This document shows positions 1 through 8,584 of a stretch of DNA of 64,000 nt, piece after piece. This stretch comes from CAYNWT01 sp964450955 (lineage in GTDB: Bacteria > Planctomycetota > Planctomycetia > Planctomycetales > Planctomycetaceae), in the NCBI GenBank assembly GCA_964450955.1, contig CAYVFI010000014.1, forward strand, positions 62,001-126,000, read 5' to 3'. Under the pieces are notes generated by a model. It was not told the origin of the DNA, did not search any database, and worked only from the letters and a program-made list of their open reading frames with translations. How positions within the stretch are numbered: the stretch's first letter is position 1; every line of letters begins with the position of its first letter. Made by a program: the position numbers and the translations under genes.

Positions 1-171
1 ATGGTCGAACTGGAACCCATTGGCCCGGCAGAGAAACTCAAGCCGGGGCAATCGGCCAGCTTTACTGAGACCTGGTATCTACTGCCACATAAGTTCCCAA
101 AAGCAAACCAGGTTCAGGACTACGACTCGCTCGCGCGGAAGGTCCACGCGGCTGCTTCGAGTCCCGAGTAG
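1..171 (+). CDS. C-terminal end of an unidentified protein (5' end outside window)
   Basis: The reading frame that starts at base 1 runs 56 codons to a TAG and then closes. The visible segment contains 'LKPGQSASFTETWYLLP', which has the look of the last beta strands of a DUF4380 or aldose-epimerase-like sandwich domain, where a 'proline-glycine ... W.L' ending is common. That family suggestion is inference from a short tail. The ATG at base 1 is probably internal, because no ribosome site can be seen. An overlapping frame on the same strand (20-229) has no recognisable content and was not used. Confidence 0.5.
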   Translation: MVELEPIGPAEKLKPGQSASFTETWYLLPHKFPKANQVQDYDSLARKVHAAASSPE

Positions 172-294
172 TTTTGATCTGGAATTGGGCAAACAAATCA
201 TCGAACCGAACGAATCGGGTGACAAGTAGCACTCAAGACACTGACGTCAGCTGCCACAATTTCCCCATCAACAAAGAGCAACAAGGAGCGGGTA

Positions 295-2544
295 ATGCGT
301 TTTAGAGACCTCTGGCTGTGCGGTGTGCTGGGCGCCGTGACGATGACAAGTGCCGCCATGCCGGTTCGCCCGGTTCAATTACAAGACGCGGCGGACTCTG
401 TGGATCTATCGTACATCGATTCCAGTTTCGCAGCGGGCGCCCTGGTTCGGCCGCAACAGGCAATGAAATCCGACTTTGGCAAGGCCGTTATTGAGAACGC
501 GTTCAACGGCACCGAATTCGAAGACATAACCAAAGACTTCTCCACGAACTTTGGTGTCGACCTGAACGACGTCAAGCAACTGGCCGTTCTGGTTCGCGAA
601 AGAACTTTGGCGAAAAGCTTTGGCATGCGTTTGCCGACTAAAGGCGTGGCCGCTGATGCCGTCAATGAAAATCAGCTCAAGAACCAGATGAAGCAAATCG
701 CACTTTCGTTTCACAATTACGCTGACGCCTATCAAGAGTTCCCGCCAGCAACTGGCAAACTAAGTTGGCGCGTTCATATTTTGCCGTTCCTGGAAGAGCA
801 AGAACTCTACGAGCAGTTTGACCTCGACGAAGACTGGGACAGTGACACAAACAAACCGCTTATCGAAAAGATGCCGGACATCTTCAACAGCCCAGGCGTC
901 AACGTGGCGGGCAAGACTTCTATCCACGTGTTTGTTGGAGAGAACGCGCCGTTCGAAGATTCGCTGACCTTCCGGGATATCATCGACGGCACGTCCAACA
1001 CAATCATGGCTGTTGTTGCCGGAGCGGACAAAGCGGCTGAGTGGACAAAACCCGGTGGGCTAAAGATAGACGAAGACAATCCGACCGATGCATTCGGCGA
1101 CCTGGATCAACCAGCCATGGTCGCAATGCTTGACGGTTCAGTCTCAAGGCTCGACGGCGTCGATGAGGAAACCGTCAAGGGCTTACTCACACACGCTGGC
1201 GGCGAGCGAGTTAATTGGAACCGATTCGGCAGTCAGGATGTGGCACCGGACCCGGAATCGAACCCAACCATCATCGCACACTGTACGAAGCCTATCGATC
1301 AAAAGACGGCCGTTGCGATGTTCGGGCAGGGCTTTGGCGATCCGGAAAAGAAAAAGGGCAACGGCCATGAGTATTGGGACGTCGGTGGTTACGCAATTTG
1401 GTTCCCAAATAAGACCACACTCGTGGCGACACAATCGAAACTGCTACCCCGACTCATGTCGAACCGCAAACAGGACAGCAAACTGCGAAAGCTGTTCGCG
1501 AAACAAGGATCTGCCGACGTCCTGCTTGTAGGCGACACTGAATCGATGCCGTCGGTGTTTCAGCAGATGGTACAAGGAGCACCCATCCCGCTGGCAACAG
1601 TGACCGATGTATGGACCGTGATTGATGTGTCATCAAAAAAACACCCACTGATGCACGTTCAACTGGAAGCCGGCGACCCGCAGCCTGCGGGGGTAATTCA
1701 GGCCATGTTGACAGGCTCGCTCGCCATGGGCCAACAGATGATGACTCCCGAGAATGCTCCGCCAGGGATGGAGGGAGTTATGGAGACACTGGGTGAACTT
1801 ATGAAAGATGTCAAAGTCGAACGAAACGAAGGCACGCTCACCTACACCATTCGCAAGCCGGTCGACTATGAGAAGCAAATCGGTTCGCTGAAACCCGAAT
1901 TCAAGAAGCTTGGTGATACAATCCGAACCGCTCGAGGTGCTGCAACTCGGGCTCGGAAGATGAACTCAATGAGGCAAGTTGGGCTGGCGTTTCACAACCA
2001 CCACGATGTCTACAACACGTTCGGCGCTGCCAATGGCAAAACGAAAGTAGACGGCGGCCGCAAAGGCGGGCTGAGTTGGCGAGTGCACTTACTACCCTTC
2101 CTCGAGCAAGTTCCGCTGTATGAAAAGTTCAAACTCAACGAACCATGGGACAGCGAACACAACAAGAAGCTCATTGCTGAGATGCCCGACATCTTCAAAG
2201 TCGAAGGTGTCAACGAAGAAGGCAAGACATCAATCCACGTCCTGGTCGGCGAGAACGCACCGTTCGGCGATGGCAAGACTCCGCTGCGTATGCGTGACAT
2301 GATTGATGGCACCAGCAATACGATTCTGGCTGTTGTAGCCGGTTCTGACAAAGCAGAAACGTGGACAAAGCCAGGCGGCCTGGAACTCGACGAAGACAAC
2401 CCGCTGAAGACGTTCGGCAGAATTGCCGAAACCTTCCTCGTCCTGCTGGCCGACGGTTCAGTCCGCAACGTCAGTAAGACCATCGACCAGCAGACACTCA
2501 AGGGCCTGTCGACCCACAAGGGCGGCGAGGTCATTGGCTTCTAA
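295..2544 (+). CDS. Secreted protein with two DUF1559-like modules
   Basis: A 749-residue protein with an N-terminal signal peptide (about residues 1-21). Two homologous modules of roughly 180-200 residues lie at about 126-307 and 550-749. Each has 'SFHNY/AFHNH', 'LSWRVH', 'LPFLE', 'GKTSIHV', 'VGENAPF', 'DGTSNT', 'WTKPGGL' and a closing 'DGSV ... GGE'. This series is characteristic of DUF1559 (SBP_bac_10) proteins, which are greatly expanded in planctomycetes and of unknown function. Typical DUF1559 proteins carry one module behind a type IV prepilin-like N-terminus; here there are two modules and an ordinary signal peptide. The linker (about 310-545) has no domain I recognise. The ATG follows AAGGAGCGGGTA, a good ribosome site. 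A strong terminator lies just downstream. Confidence 0.85.
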   Translation: MRFRDLWLCGVLGAVTMTSAAMPVRPVQLQDAADSVDLSYIDSSFAAGALVRPQQAMKSDFGKAVIENAFNGTEFEDITKDFSTNFGVDLNDVKQLAVLVRERTLAKSFGMRLPTKGVAADAVNENQLKNQMKQIALSFHNYADAYQEFPPATGKLSWRVHILPFLEEQELYEQFDLDEDWDSDTNKPLIEKMPDIFNSPGVNVAGKTSIHVFVGENAPFEDSLTFRDIIDGTSNTIMAVVAGADKAAEWTKPGGLKIDEDNPTDAFGDLDQPAMVAMLDGSVSRLDGVDEETVKGLLTHAGGERVNWNRFGSQDVAPDPESNPTIIAHCTKPIDQKTAVAMFGQGFGDPEKKKGNGHEYWDVGGYAIWFPNKTTLVATQSKLLPRLMSNRKQDSKLRKLFAKQGSADVLLVGDTESMPSVFQQMVQGAPIPLATVTDVWTVIDVSSKKHPLMHVQLEAGDPQPAGVIQAMLTGSLAMGQQMMTPENAPPGMEGVMETLGELMKDVKVERNEGTLTYTIRKPVDYEKQIGSLKPEFKKLGDTIRTARGAATRARKMNSMRQVGLAFHNHHDVYNTFGAANGKTKVDGGRKGGLSWRVHLLPFLEQVPLYEKFKLNEPWDSEHNKKLIAEMPDIFKVEGVNEEGKTSIHVLVGENAPFGDGKTPLRMRDMIDGTSNTILAVVAGSDKAETWTKPGGLELDEDNPLKTFGRIAETFLVLLADGSVRNVSKTIDQQTLKGLSTHKGGEVIGF

Positions 2545-2579
2545 GACGCTTTCCGACGTAAACCAACATCGATAAGCTC

Positions 2580-2616
2580 AAGGGCGGAACCAGGCGTGGT
2601 TCCGCCCTTTTCTTTT
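2580..2616 (+). terminator. Rho-independent terminator after the DUF1559 gene
   Basis: A perfect 13-bp stem (left arm 2580-2592 AAGGGCGGAACCA, right arm 2597-2609) with a GGCG loop is followed by TTTTCTTTT. It starts 36 bp after the stop codon and ends just before the ATG of the next gene, so the two genes are probably separate transcription units. Confidence 0.85.
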
Positions 2617-2630
2617 CCGGAACCGATTCC

Positions 2631-3581
2631 ATGGCAGAACTGAACCGTCGACAACTCCTCGCAGGCCTCGCGACCAGCGCTGCCACTGCTTCCATGCTCA
2701 GCGGCTCCGTCAGCGCCATCGCAGCCCGGCCATCGCCGGCCCCAAAGCGGAAACCAAACCGCATCGCAGTTTCGACATACTCCTACTGGCGGTTCCGCAA
2801 AGACACCAAACTTTCGATCGAAGAATGCGTCGACCTTGCCGCGGAAGCCGGTTTCGATGGAGTCGAAATCCTGCAAATTCAAATGCGAAGCGAAGACAAC
2901 GCAGCCCTGCAACGCATCAAACGCCGCGCGTTTCTTAACGGGCTGGACCTATGTGGGTTCTCCACGCACCAGGGCTTCGTCTACCCAGACAAAGCTCAGC
3001 GTCAGAAAAACATCGACAAGACAATCAACAGTATCGAACTCGCCTACAAGCTGGGCATCCCCACGATGCGAGTGAATACGGGCCGCTGGGGAACCACTAA
3101 AAGCTTCGACGCACTCATGGCCAACAAAGGCATCGAACCGCGACTGGAAGGCTACACAGACGACGAAGGATTCAAGTGGGTTATCGATGGACTCACAGCG
3201 TGTTTGAAGACCGCCGAAAAGTGTGGAGTCACCCTTGGCCTGGAAAACCATTGGGGGCTGGGCCGAACCGCGGCTGGCGTTTTGCGTTGTATTAACGAGA
3301 TCAATTCACCGTGGCTGCAGGCGACACTCGACACCGGCAACTTCCTTGAAAACCAATACGAACAATACACTCAACTCGCACCCAGGGCCGTGTTCGTTCA
3401 AGCCAAGACCTACTTCGGCGGCGGCACCTGGTACACGCTGGACATCGACTACAAACGAGTCGCTGAGACGTTGAAGAAGGTAAAATACAACGGCTACATC
3501 TCCCTTGAATTTGAAGGCAAAGAAGCCCACGAAACCGCGATCCCCAAGAGCCTCGAACTGCTACGCAAATCATTTGCGTAG
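2631..3581 (+). CDS. Exported sugar phosphate isomerase/epimerase family protein (xylose isomerase-like TIM barrel)
   Basis: A 316-residue protein of the AP endonuclease 2/xylose isomerase-like TIM-barrel family. After a twin-arginine-like leader ('NRRQLLAGLA', residues 5-14, then an Ala/Ser-rich stretch) come 'ISTYSYW'-type strand 1, 'AAEAGFDGVEI', 'LGLENHWG' near residue 205, 'ATLDTGNF' near 233 and the closing 'ISLEFEGKE'. These acidic residues occupy the positions of the family's metal ligands. Relatives act as epimerases or isomerases of sugars and inositol derivatives; the substrate cannot be deduced. The leader suggests Tat export. A second, cytoplasmic-looking member of the family lies at 28155-29150. 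Confidence 0.8.
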   Translation: MAELNRRQLLAGLATSAATASMLSGSVSAIAARPSPAPKRKPNRIAVSTYSYWRFRKDTKLSIEECVDLAAEAGFDGVEILQIQMRSEDNAALQRIKRRAFLNGLDLCGFSTHQGFVYPDKAQRQKNIDKTINSIELAYKLGIPTMRVNTGRWGTTKSFDALMANKGIEPRLEGYTDDEGFKWVIDGLTACLKTAEKCGVTLGLENHWGLGRTAAGVLRCINEINSPWLQATLDTGNFLENQYEQYTQLAPRAVFVQAKTYFGGGTWYTLDIDYKRVAETLKKVKYNGYISLEFEGKEAHETAIPKSLELLRKSFA

Positions 3582-3651
3582 TCGCAGGACGTTGCGTAGG
3601 GGACCTCTCGATTCGCGACCACAGTTGAATGGACCCATCTCGTTGTGTCGC

Positions 3652-3657
3652 TATAAT
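3652..3657 (+). promoter_or_regulatory. Probable -10 box of the tRNA promoter
   Basis: A consensus TATAAT lies 17 bp before the tRNA 5' end, so transcription would begin about 10 bp before the mature end. No good -35 hexamer sits at 16-18 bp; the nearest TTGAAT (3625-3630) is 21 bp away. Confidence 0.45.
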
Positions 3658-3674
3658 CGAATTTCGAAGAGTTA

Positions 3675-3748
3675 GGGGCGGTAGCTCAGTTGGTTAGAGC
3701 GCGGCACTCATAATGCTAAGGTCCGGGGTTCGAGTCCCTGTCGCCCTA
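3675..3748 (+). tRNA. tRNA with CAT anticodon (elongator Met or Ile2)
   Basis: The 74-nt sequence folds into a cloverleaf: acceptor GGGGCGG with TCGCCCT (G-T pairs at both ends), D arm GCTC/GAGC with a 9-nt loop containing GTTGG, anticodon loop CTCATAA, five-base variable loop, T stem CGGGG/CCCTG with loop TTCGAGT, discriminator A. The top pair of the anticodon stem is a C-A mismatch. CCA is not encoded. A CAT anticodon in this loop context fits elongator methionine tRNA or the lysidine-modified isoleucine tRNA; I cannot separate them here. The T54 R53-type initiator features were not seen. Confidence 0.9.
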
Positions 3749-4087
3749 ACTCTTTTCTCTGTGTCTCTGGCCAATTTCCGGCCCACCGCCTAGCCGCACC
3801 CGATGCGGGCAAGCCTGCAAGACACATTCGGCCCGGCCAAACGCTGCCCGCTTGCCCGGCCAAACGCTGCCCGCTTGCTCGGCCACTAAGCGTCTCTTCC
3901 TCCGCCTCCCCAAACCCGTGCCATCTGGGAAGCCGTGGCGCCCTAATCCTGAGGTCCGAGACTCCAATCAGATTCAAGAAGAACATGGTACGGCTCCGCA
4001 AAACGCTACGACGCATAAGCGGCATTAATTCGGTACGATGACCCCAACTCCATCCGCTGTGGAATACACAGAGCTACCTCAGTAATC
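3749..4087. other. Gene-free stretch between tRNA and transposase
   Basis: No coding frame is convincing in these 339 bases. The only structure I can support is the 23-bp tandem duplication at 3832-3877, with a decayed third copy beginning at 3878. Confidence 0.6.
3832..3877 (+). repeat. Perfect 23-bp tandem duplication
   Basis: CCCGGCCAAACGCTGCC followed by CGCTTG occurs at 3832-3854 and is repeated without change at 3855-3877; CTCGGCCA begins a partial third copy. Upstream, 'CATTCGGCCCGGCC' overlaps the first copy. The identity of the two units suggests recent slippage. Confidence 0.85.
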
Positions 4088-4552
4088 ATGTCGACTTTCA
4101 CGAATCTGCTGTTTCACATCGTATGTTGCACGAAATATCGCAAGCCAACCATCCACACGGAATGGCAGGATGACCTCTACGGATACATCGGGGGCATCGT
4201 TCGCGACCAGAAAGGTACGTTATTGAAAATCGGTGGCGTCGAAGACCACGTGCATCTGTTGGCGAAGCTCAGTCCAACCATCGCGATCTCTCATGTTCTG
4301 CGAAAGATAAAATCGAACTCGTCGAAGTGGATCAACCAGCGATCTGATGTACCAAGGAAGTTTGAATGGCAATCCGGCTATGCAACGTTCTCGGTAAGCA
4401 AATCACAAGTGCCGGCCGTTAGTGAGTACATTGCAAACCAAGCCGAGCACCATCGGAAGAAAACATTTGAAGAAGAATTCCTTACGATTCTGAAGAAACA
4501 CAACATCGAATTCGACATGCAATACGTCTTCGAGCAGGAGATCATCGCATGA
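4088..4552 (+). mobile_element. REP-associated tyrosine transposase (RAYT), IS200/IS605 TnpA-like
   Basis: A complete 154-residue Y1 transposase. The HUH motif is H54-V-H56 within 'VEDHVHLL', and the candidate catalytic tyrosine is Y114 in 'VSEYIANQ', followed by the 'Q..HH' helix usual in the family. The 'FEWQSGYATFSVSKS' block is typical of the IS200-like/RAYT branch of COG1943. Family members cut and join single-stranded DNA at hairpins. No TnpB or second transposase is next to it and no clear element ends are visible. The run of palindromes at 4670-4841 directly downstream fits the RAYT arrangement, in which a single chromosomal copy mobilises short REP hairpins rather than itself. Length and motifs look intact. 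Confidence 0.85.
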
Positions 4553-4669
4553 TCAACGTGCAACCAACCACGAGGTGCCGACCAGGGTGCGAAACCCCGG
4601 ACTGGCGAGCACAGTGCACAGCAACGAGGCGACCGGAATGGGCAGCCACGAAGTGGCGAAATGATATAG

Positions 4670-4689
4670 CCATGGGCGTCAGCCCATGG
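4670..4689. repeat. REP-like palindrome 1
   Basis: CCATGGGC-GTCA-GCCCATGG, a perfect 8-bp stem with a 4-nt loop, 118 bases after the transposase stop. Confidence 0.75.
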
Positions 4690-4711
4690 AACACGAATCC
4701 CCACCGCGACA

Positions 4712-4728
4712 TGAGTCCCGAAGGGACG
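4712..4728 (+). repeat. REP-like palindrome 2 (first of an inverted pair)
   Basis: TGAGTCCCGAAGGGACG contains the hairpin GTCCC-GAA-GGGAC. Its reverse complement recurs at 4828-4844 with one mismatch, so the two hairpins form an inverted pair about 100 bases apart. Confidence 0.7.
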
Positions 4729-4796
4729 ACAGGAAACCCGGCGCATCAAACTCATGTCGCTCCTTCGGGGCTTCGCACTCGTTTCGAATTTCAAAT

Positions 4797-4816
4797 CCAC
4801 GGGTTTGCACCCGTGG
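4797..4816. repeat. REP-like palindrome 3
   Basis: CCACGGGT-TTGC-ACCCGTGG, a perfect 8-bp stem with a 4-nt loop. Confidence 0.75.
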
Positions 4817-4827
4817 CTACAGCATGC

Positions 4828-4844
4828 CGTCCCTTCAGGACTCA
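4828..4844 (-). repeat. REP-like palindrome 2 (second, inverted copy)
   Basis: CGTCCCTTCAGGACTCA matches the reverse complement of 4712-4728 at 16 of 17 positions; the single change weakens the stem to GTCC/GGAC. Confidence 0.7.
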
Positions 4845-5273
4845 CGTGCTTGCGCCCGGTCGCTACGTACTTCCGGATGTCTTTGTTCAAGACTTTGCAG
4901 CCGCTTGGGACCGTGCCCGCCGTTGACATGGACCAATACCTGAAGTGGATTGCATCGACTGCGATTGAATCAGTTTCATCAACGACCAGTACCCGGACCT
5001 GCGTGATCGCCAGTCCATCTGTGAGCAACAAGGTGCCACCCGTCGGTGCAAGCGTAACCAAACCGGCGGCTAGCGCCTTGCCGCTCAGAAGAACGCTCTG
5101 CACCTGACATTTGGCCGGGGCCTGCAAGTAATCGCTGTCAGCAATGTGGAAGAATACGCCAGCAGCCTGCCAGGTTCGGTCTATTCACGTTTCGCCGAAT
5201 AAGCGAAATTCCCGCTTCTGCGATCGGGTTGTAGCCCCGGCCCCGCGTGAGATTCCGGATCAGTGAGCAAGCA

Positions 5274-6524
5274 ATGAAGTTTCTACCCAAGCTATTCAGC
5301 AAAGTAATTCGCAAAGGCGAACTGACACTCATTGACCCCAAAGGAAAAACGCAGACATTCGGTGGCATCGAACCAGGCCCCGAAGTCACTCTGAAGATCC
5401 ATCGAGCATCGGTTGATTGGAAGCTGTTTCTCAACCCGGAACTCCACGCCGCTGAAGCGTACATGGATGGCGACCTGGATGTCGGTTCCGGAAACATTTA
5501 CGACCTGCTGGAGATCTTCTTCGTCAACAAGCGGCACTTCGATCGCAACCCCTCGCAAATCTTCTGGCATGGTTTGGCGCGGAAGGTCAAACGGTTCCGT
5601 CAGCACAATCCGATCTCACGTTCGCGAGCCAATGCGAAACACCACTACGACATCGGCAACGATCTGTACGAACTATTCCTCGACGAAGATATGCAGTACT
5701 CGTGCGGCTACTTTCCGCAGGGGAACGAAACTCTCGAAGAGGCTCAGCTACTCAAGAAACGTCACCTCGCGGCGAAGCTACAAGTCGAAGACGGCCAACG
5801 AATTCTGGACATCGGTTGCGGCTGGGGCGGGCTCGCTCTGTACCTGGCATCAATCGCAGACGTCGAAGTCACGGGTGTCACACTGTCTGAAGAACAACTC
5901 AAAATCGCCCAGAACCGCGCGAAGGCTGCGGGACTGGCAGATCGAGTTCGGTTCGAACTGATTGACTATCGCAACGTGACCGAACAGTTTGATCGAGTCA
6001 TCTCGGTCGGCATGTTAGAACACGTCGGCGCCCATCACCTGCCTGAGTACTTTCTTAAGGTGCGAGACCGGATGGCTGCCGATGGCCTGGCGCTGATTCA
6101 CTCAATCAGTACGAAGTCCTCACCCGGCATCACGGGACCATTCATCCGCAAGTACATCTTCCCCGGCGGGTATAGCCCGTCGCTGTCGGAAACGACCGCA
6201 GCCATTGAAAAGACCGGCCTCTGGATCACCGACGTCGAAACCTGGCGGGTCCACTATGGCCGCACGCTGCGCGAGTGGCGTAGTCGGTTCACTGCGAACA
6301 GGGACAAGGTTCGAGATATGTACGACGAACGCTTTTGCCGCATGTGGGAGTTTTATCTTGCCGCGTGCGAAGGTGCCTTCCAGTACGGTTCGGCAATGGT
6401 CTTTCAGGTCCAACTGGGGCGAGAACGCGACTCCGCACCGCTACACCGTGACTACATTGGCAAAGCAGAGAACGCTATCGCTAAGCGAGAACCATCCAAG
6501 CTCGCCATCCGCAAAGCCGCGTAG
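5274..6524 (+). CDS. cfa: Cyclopropane-fatty-acyl-phospholipid synthase family methyltransferase
   Basis: A 416-residue member of the CFA synthase/mycolic acid methyltransferase family, which transfers a methyl(ene) group from S-adenosylmethionine to unsaturated acyl chains of membrane phospholipids. Seen in order: an N-terminal domain with 'NPELHAAEAYMDGDLDV', the 'KHHYDIGNDLYELFLD' and 'YSCGYF' blocks (about 122-146), the SAM motif 'ILDIGCGWGGLAL' (177-189), 'GVTLSEEQL' and 'GMLEHVGAHH'. These are all hallmark segments. An in-frame GTG at 5247 would add nine residues; I prefer the ATG at 5274 because the protein then begins at the usual position, though neither start has a strong ribosome site. 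Product could be a cyclopropane or a methyl-branched lipid. Confidence 0.88.
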   Translation: MKFLPKLFSKVIRKGELTLIDPKGKTQTFGGIEPGPEVTLKIHRASVDWKLFLNPELHAAEAYMDGDLDVGSGNIYDLLEIFFVNKRHFDRNPSQIFWHGLARKVKRFRQHNPISRSRANAKHHYDIGNDLYELFLDEDMQYSCGYFPQGNETLEEAQLLKKRHLAAKLQVEDGQRILDIGCGWGGLALYLASIADVEVTGVTLSEEQLKIAQNRAKAAGLADRVRFELIDYRNVTEQFDRVISVGMLEHVGAHHLPEYFLKVRDRMAADGLALIHSISTKSSPGITGPFIRKYIFPGGYSPSLSETTAAIEKTGLWITDVETWRVHYGRTLREWRSRFTANRDKVRDMYDERFCRMWEFYLAACEGAFQYGSAMVFQVQLGRERDSAPLHRDYIGKAENAIAKREPSKLAIRKAA

Positions 6525-6550
6525 CCGGTGATCAATTGGCTCGATCGCGT

Positions 6551-7027
6551 TCAGTTCGGTTTTCGAAACTGGTCCTGAATCCGCCAGGCAGAAATCGTGA
6601 TCGGGAGATATAGAAGCGAAGAGATCCACTCAACGGTGGTCAGTTGATTGTACCGTCGATGGCCAATCACAAACCTGTCTCGGTCCATCACTTCGGCATC
6701 TTCAACGGAAATCACATCGTCCAATTGCCCGTGCACCACAAACAACCCAACCAGTGACGCGGAAAGAATCACTGCGCACGACAGCAGGCACAGGCTGTGC
6801 CGGCGACACGCTTTCCAAAGCAGCACGGCGTTGCCAAGCATCAGCACCGCGCTGACAACGCCCAGCACCTGCAGGACTGCAGTCACTCGCTGCGTAATCA
6901 ACCCGCCTTCCATCGGATCACTAAGCACGTCATGCGCGATTCGAACAGCAATGCCGGTGTAGAAAGTCAGCCCGCCCCAGAATAAGGCGAACGCAAACAG
7001 TAGTGACGAGCGAAACAACAAGGTCAT
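6551..7027 (-). CDS. Small polytopic membrane protein, function unknown
   Basis: A 158-residue protein with about four hydrophobic segments (around residues 7-30, 50-72, 80-105 and 130-150). No motif is recognised; the layout resembles DUF4149-type or other short integral membrane proteins, which is only a guess. The ATG at 7027 follows GCGGGAAATC; a TTG at 7126 could add 33 residues but those are polar and unlike a membrane N-terminus. It is convergent with cfa, 26 bases away. Confidence 0.65.
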   Translation of the reverse strand: MTLLFRSSLLFAFALFWGGLTFYTGIAVRIAHDVLSDPMEGGLITQRVTAVLQVLGVVSAVLMLGNAVLLWKACRRHSLCLLSCAVILSASLVGLFVVHGQLDDVISVEDAEVMDRDRFVIGHRRYNQLTTVEWISSLLYLPITISAWRIQDQFRKPN

Positions 7028-7219
7028 GATTTCCCGCAGGCGATTGCTTGTCGAAGAGTGATTCAGAAGTGAAATTCCAGGAATGGGCGAATCAGCCACG
7101 ACGAACCCGCCGCAGCCACGATTCAAAAGCCCCTCTACCTCAGCCGGCGTCTTGTCCGACGATACCGTTTTCGTCCATCGGTTGCACTCACGACAGCCTC
7201 GGATTGACCAGAGAATCCG

Positions 7220-8584
7220 TCACGCTTCTCTCCCACACGACCTTGATCCGACAAGTTCTCTTCGAATGCCAGGGTAGTACAACGCAAGCGTCAACGCGCG
7301 AGCGGAATAATAGACCAACCATGCCGCCCAGATTCCGTGCCCGGCGAATCGTGGTTCCAGCAAGTAGTGAGCACTGATGTAAACAATCACCGCGGCGATG
7401 CCCGCGTTCCGCATCTCACGTGTGCGGGTGGTTCCAATGAAGATCCCATCAAACTGCCACGCAGCGAACCCAACAATCGGCGCGAGCGCACAGTATGGAA
7501 GATAAGTCCCCGCACTGTTAATCACCGCTGGATCATTGGACAACCACGCAATCACGAATGGCCCACCAAAGTAGATCAACGCCCCCAGCAGCACGGCAAA
7601 CACCATTGAGAACTCCGTCGTGAGCCGTACAGCTTTGTCGAATCGATCACGATTCTTCGCTCCGAACGCCGCGCCGGCCACGGCCTCAGCTGTATGAGCG
7701 AACGCGTCCAGCACCAACGCAACCATTGTGATGAATTGCATCAGAATGTGATTGCCCGCGAGGAATACCTCGCCCTGCATCGCCGCCGCATTGCCAAAGA
7801 AGTTGAAGCCAAGCGTCAGTGCCAGCGTTCGAATAAAGATATTGCCGTTTGTGATACCCAGCTTCCGCAGGTCCGTTGGGTTCAATAGTGAGCGAATCGA
7901 AAGGACGCCTTTCTTCCACCCACCCCGCAGCCTGATCGCCGAAGCTGCCAACCACAGCCCTGATGCCAGACCAATCCAATCGGCAATCGCCGACGCAATG
8001 CCAACGCCCCAAAGTCCCCACCCGAAGTGAATCACAAACAACGGCGACAAAACCAAGTTCACCAGATTCAACACGACCTGCATTTGCAGAGCCAGAATTG
8101 ATCGACCGACACCGACAAACCACCCCATCAACGCAATCGAAGCCAGCGTCGCCGGCAGCCCCCAAACGCGAGCGTGAATGTAAACCGACGCCGCCCGTTC
8201 GATGTTCTCAGCCGCACTGAAAACTCGAAACGCCCCCGTCAGCAAAATCGACTGCAGCGCGAACACAAGCAGGCCAATCAACAATCCACACGGAACGGCC
8301 CGCAACAAATGCGCCTGAACCGCACCCTCGTCGCCGGCTCCATCTGACTGCGCAGCAAGACCAGCGGTACTCATCCGCAGGAACCCAAAACCCCAGTACG
8401 CGATACCATAGATTACTGAACCCAGACCGATGCCCGCCAACGCCGTTGTGTTGGTGTATCGCCCAATCACAAACGTGTCGACAAGCCCAACCAGCGGCGC
8501 TGCCGCATTCGCCAGCATGATCGGCCAGCTTTGCGAAAATACACCACGCCGCGTTAATGCCACATCGGGCGTGTTAGAAGACAA
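7220..8584 (-). CDS. dinF: MATE family efflux transporter, DinF-like
   Basis: A 454-residue polytopic protein with about 12 membrane helices. 'SWPIMLANAAAPLVGLVDTFVIG', given here in parts as 'LVGLVDTFVIG', and 'GFLRMSTAGLAAQ' match the signature of the DinF branch of MATE antiporters, which expel organic cations or other compounds in exchange for H+ or Na+. The substrate cannot be told. The start codon is TTG with GAGAG six bases upstream. It is probably a single-gene unit: the next gene on this strand is a kilobase upstream beyond the repeat island. Confidence 0.85.
   Translation of the reverse strand: MSSNTPDVALTRRGVFSQSWPIMLANAAAPLVGLVDTFVIGRYTNTTALAGIGLGSVIYGIAYWGFGFLRMSTAGLAAQSDGAGDEGAVQAHLLRAVPCGLLIGLLVFALQSILLTGAFRVFSAAENIERAASVYIHARVWGLPATLASIALMGWFVGVGRSILALQMQVVLNLVNLVLSPLFVIHFGWGLWGVGIASAIADWIGLASGLWLAASAIRLRGGWKKGVLSIRSLLNPTDLRKLGITNGNIFIRTLALTLGFNFFGNAAAMQGEVFLAGNHILMQFITMVALVLDAFAHTAEAVAGAAFGAKNRDRFDKAVRLTTEFSMVFAVLLGALIYFGGPFVIAWLSNDPAVINSAGTYLPYCALAPIVGFAAWQFDGIFIGTTRTREMRNAGIAAVIVYISAHYLLEPRFAGHGIWAAWLVYYSARALTLALYYPGIRRELVGSRSCGREA

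Larger units (their letters stand above)
4553..5273. other. Non-coding region behind the transposase with clustered palindromes
   Basis: About 720 bases without a believable gene. The first 300 carry the hairpins listed separately. Translated frames through them are Cys/Arg/Pro-rich, as expected of repeat DNA. From 4929 to 5110 there is an open stretch on both strands (minus strand 'LLLSGKALAAGLVTLAP'-like text) that could be the remnant of a larger gene, but I cannot identify it. Confidence 0.5.

Noticed and set aside
1088..1531. 147-codon frame within the DUF1559 gene
   Set aside because: Same-strand shadow of a well-supported gene; composition is that of an out-of-frame translation.
4088..4552. 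Full IS605-type element with TnpB
   Set aside because: No tnpB-like frame or omega-RNA-like region is next to the transposase, and no element ends are seen.
4378..5127. Long minus-strand open frame behind and over the RAYT gene
   Set aside because: It runs antisense to the transposase and through the palindromes; its product is Cys/Arg/Ser-rich without any domain.
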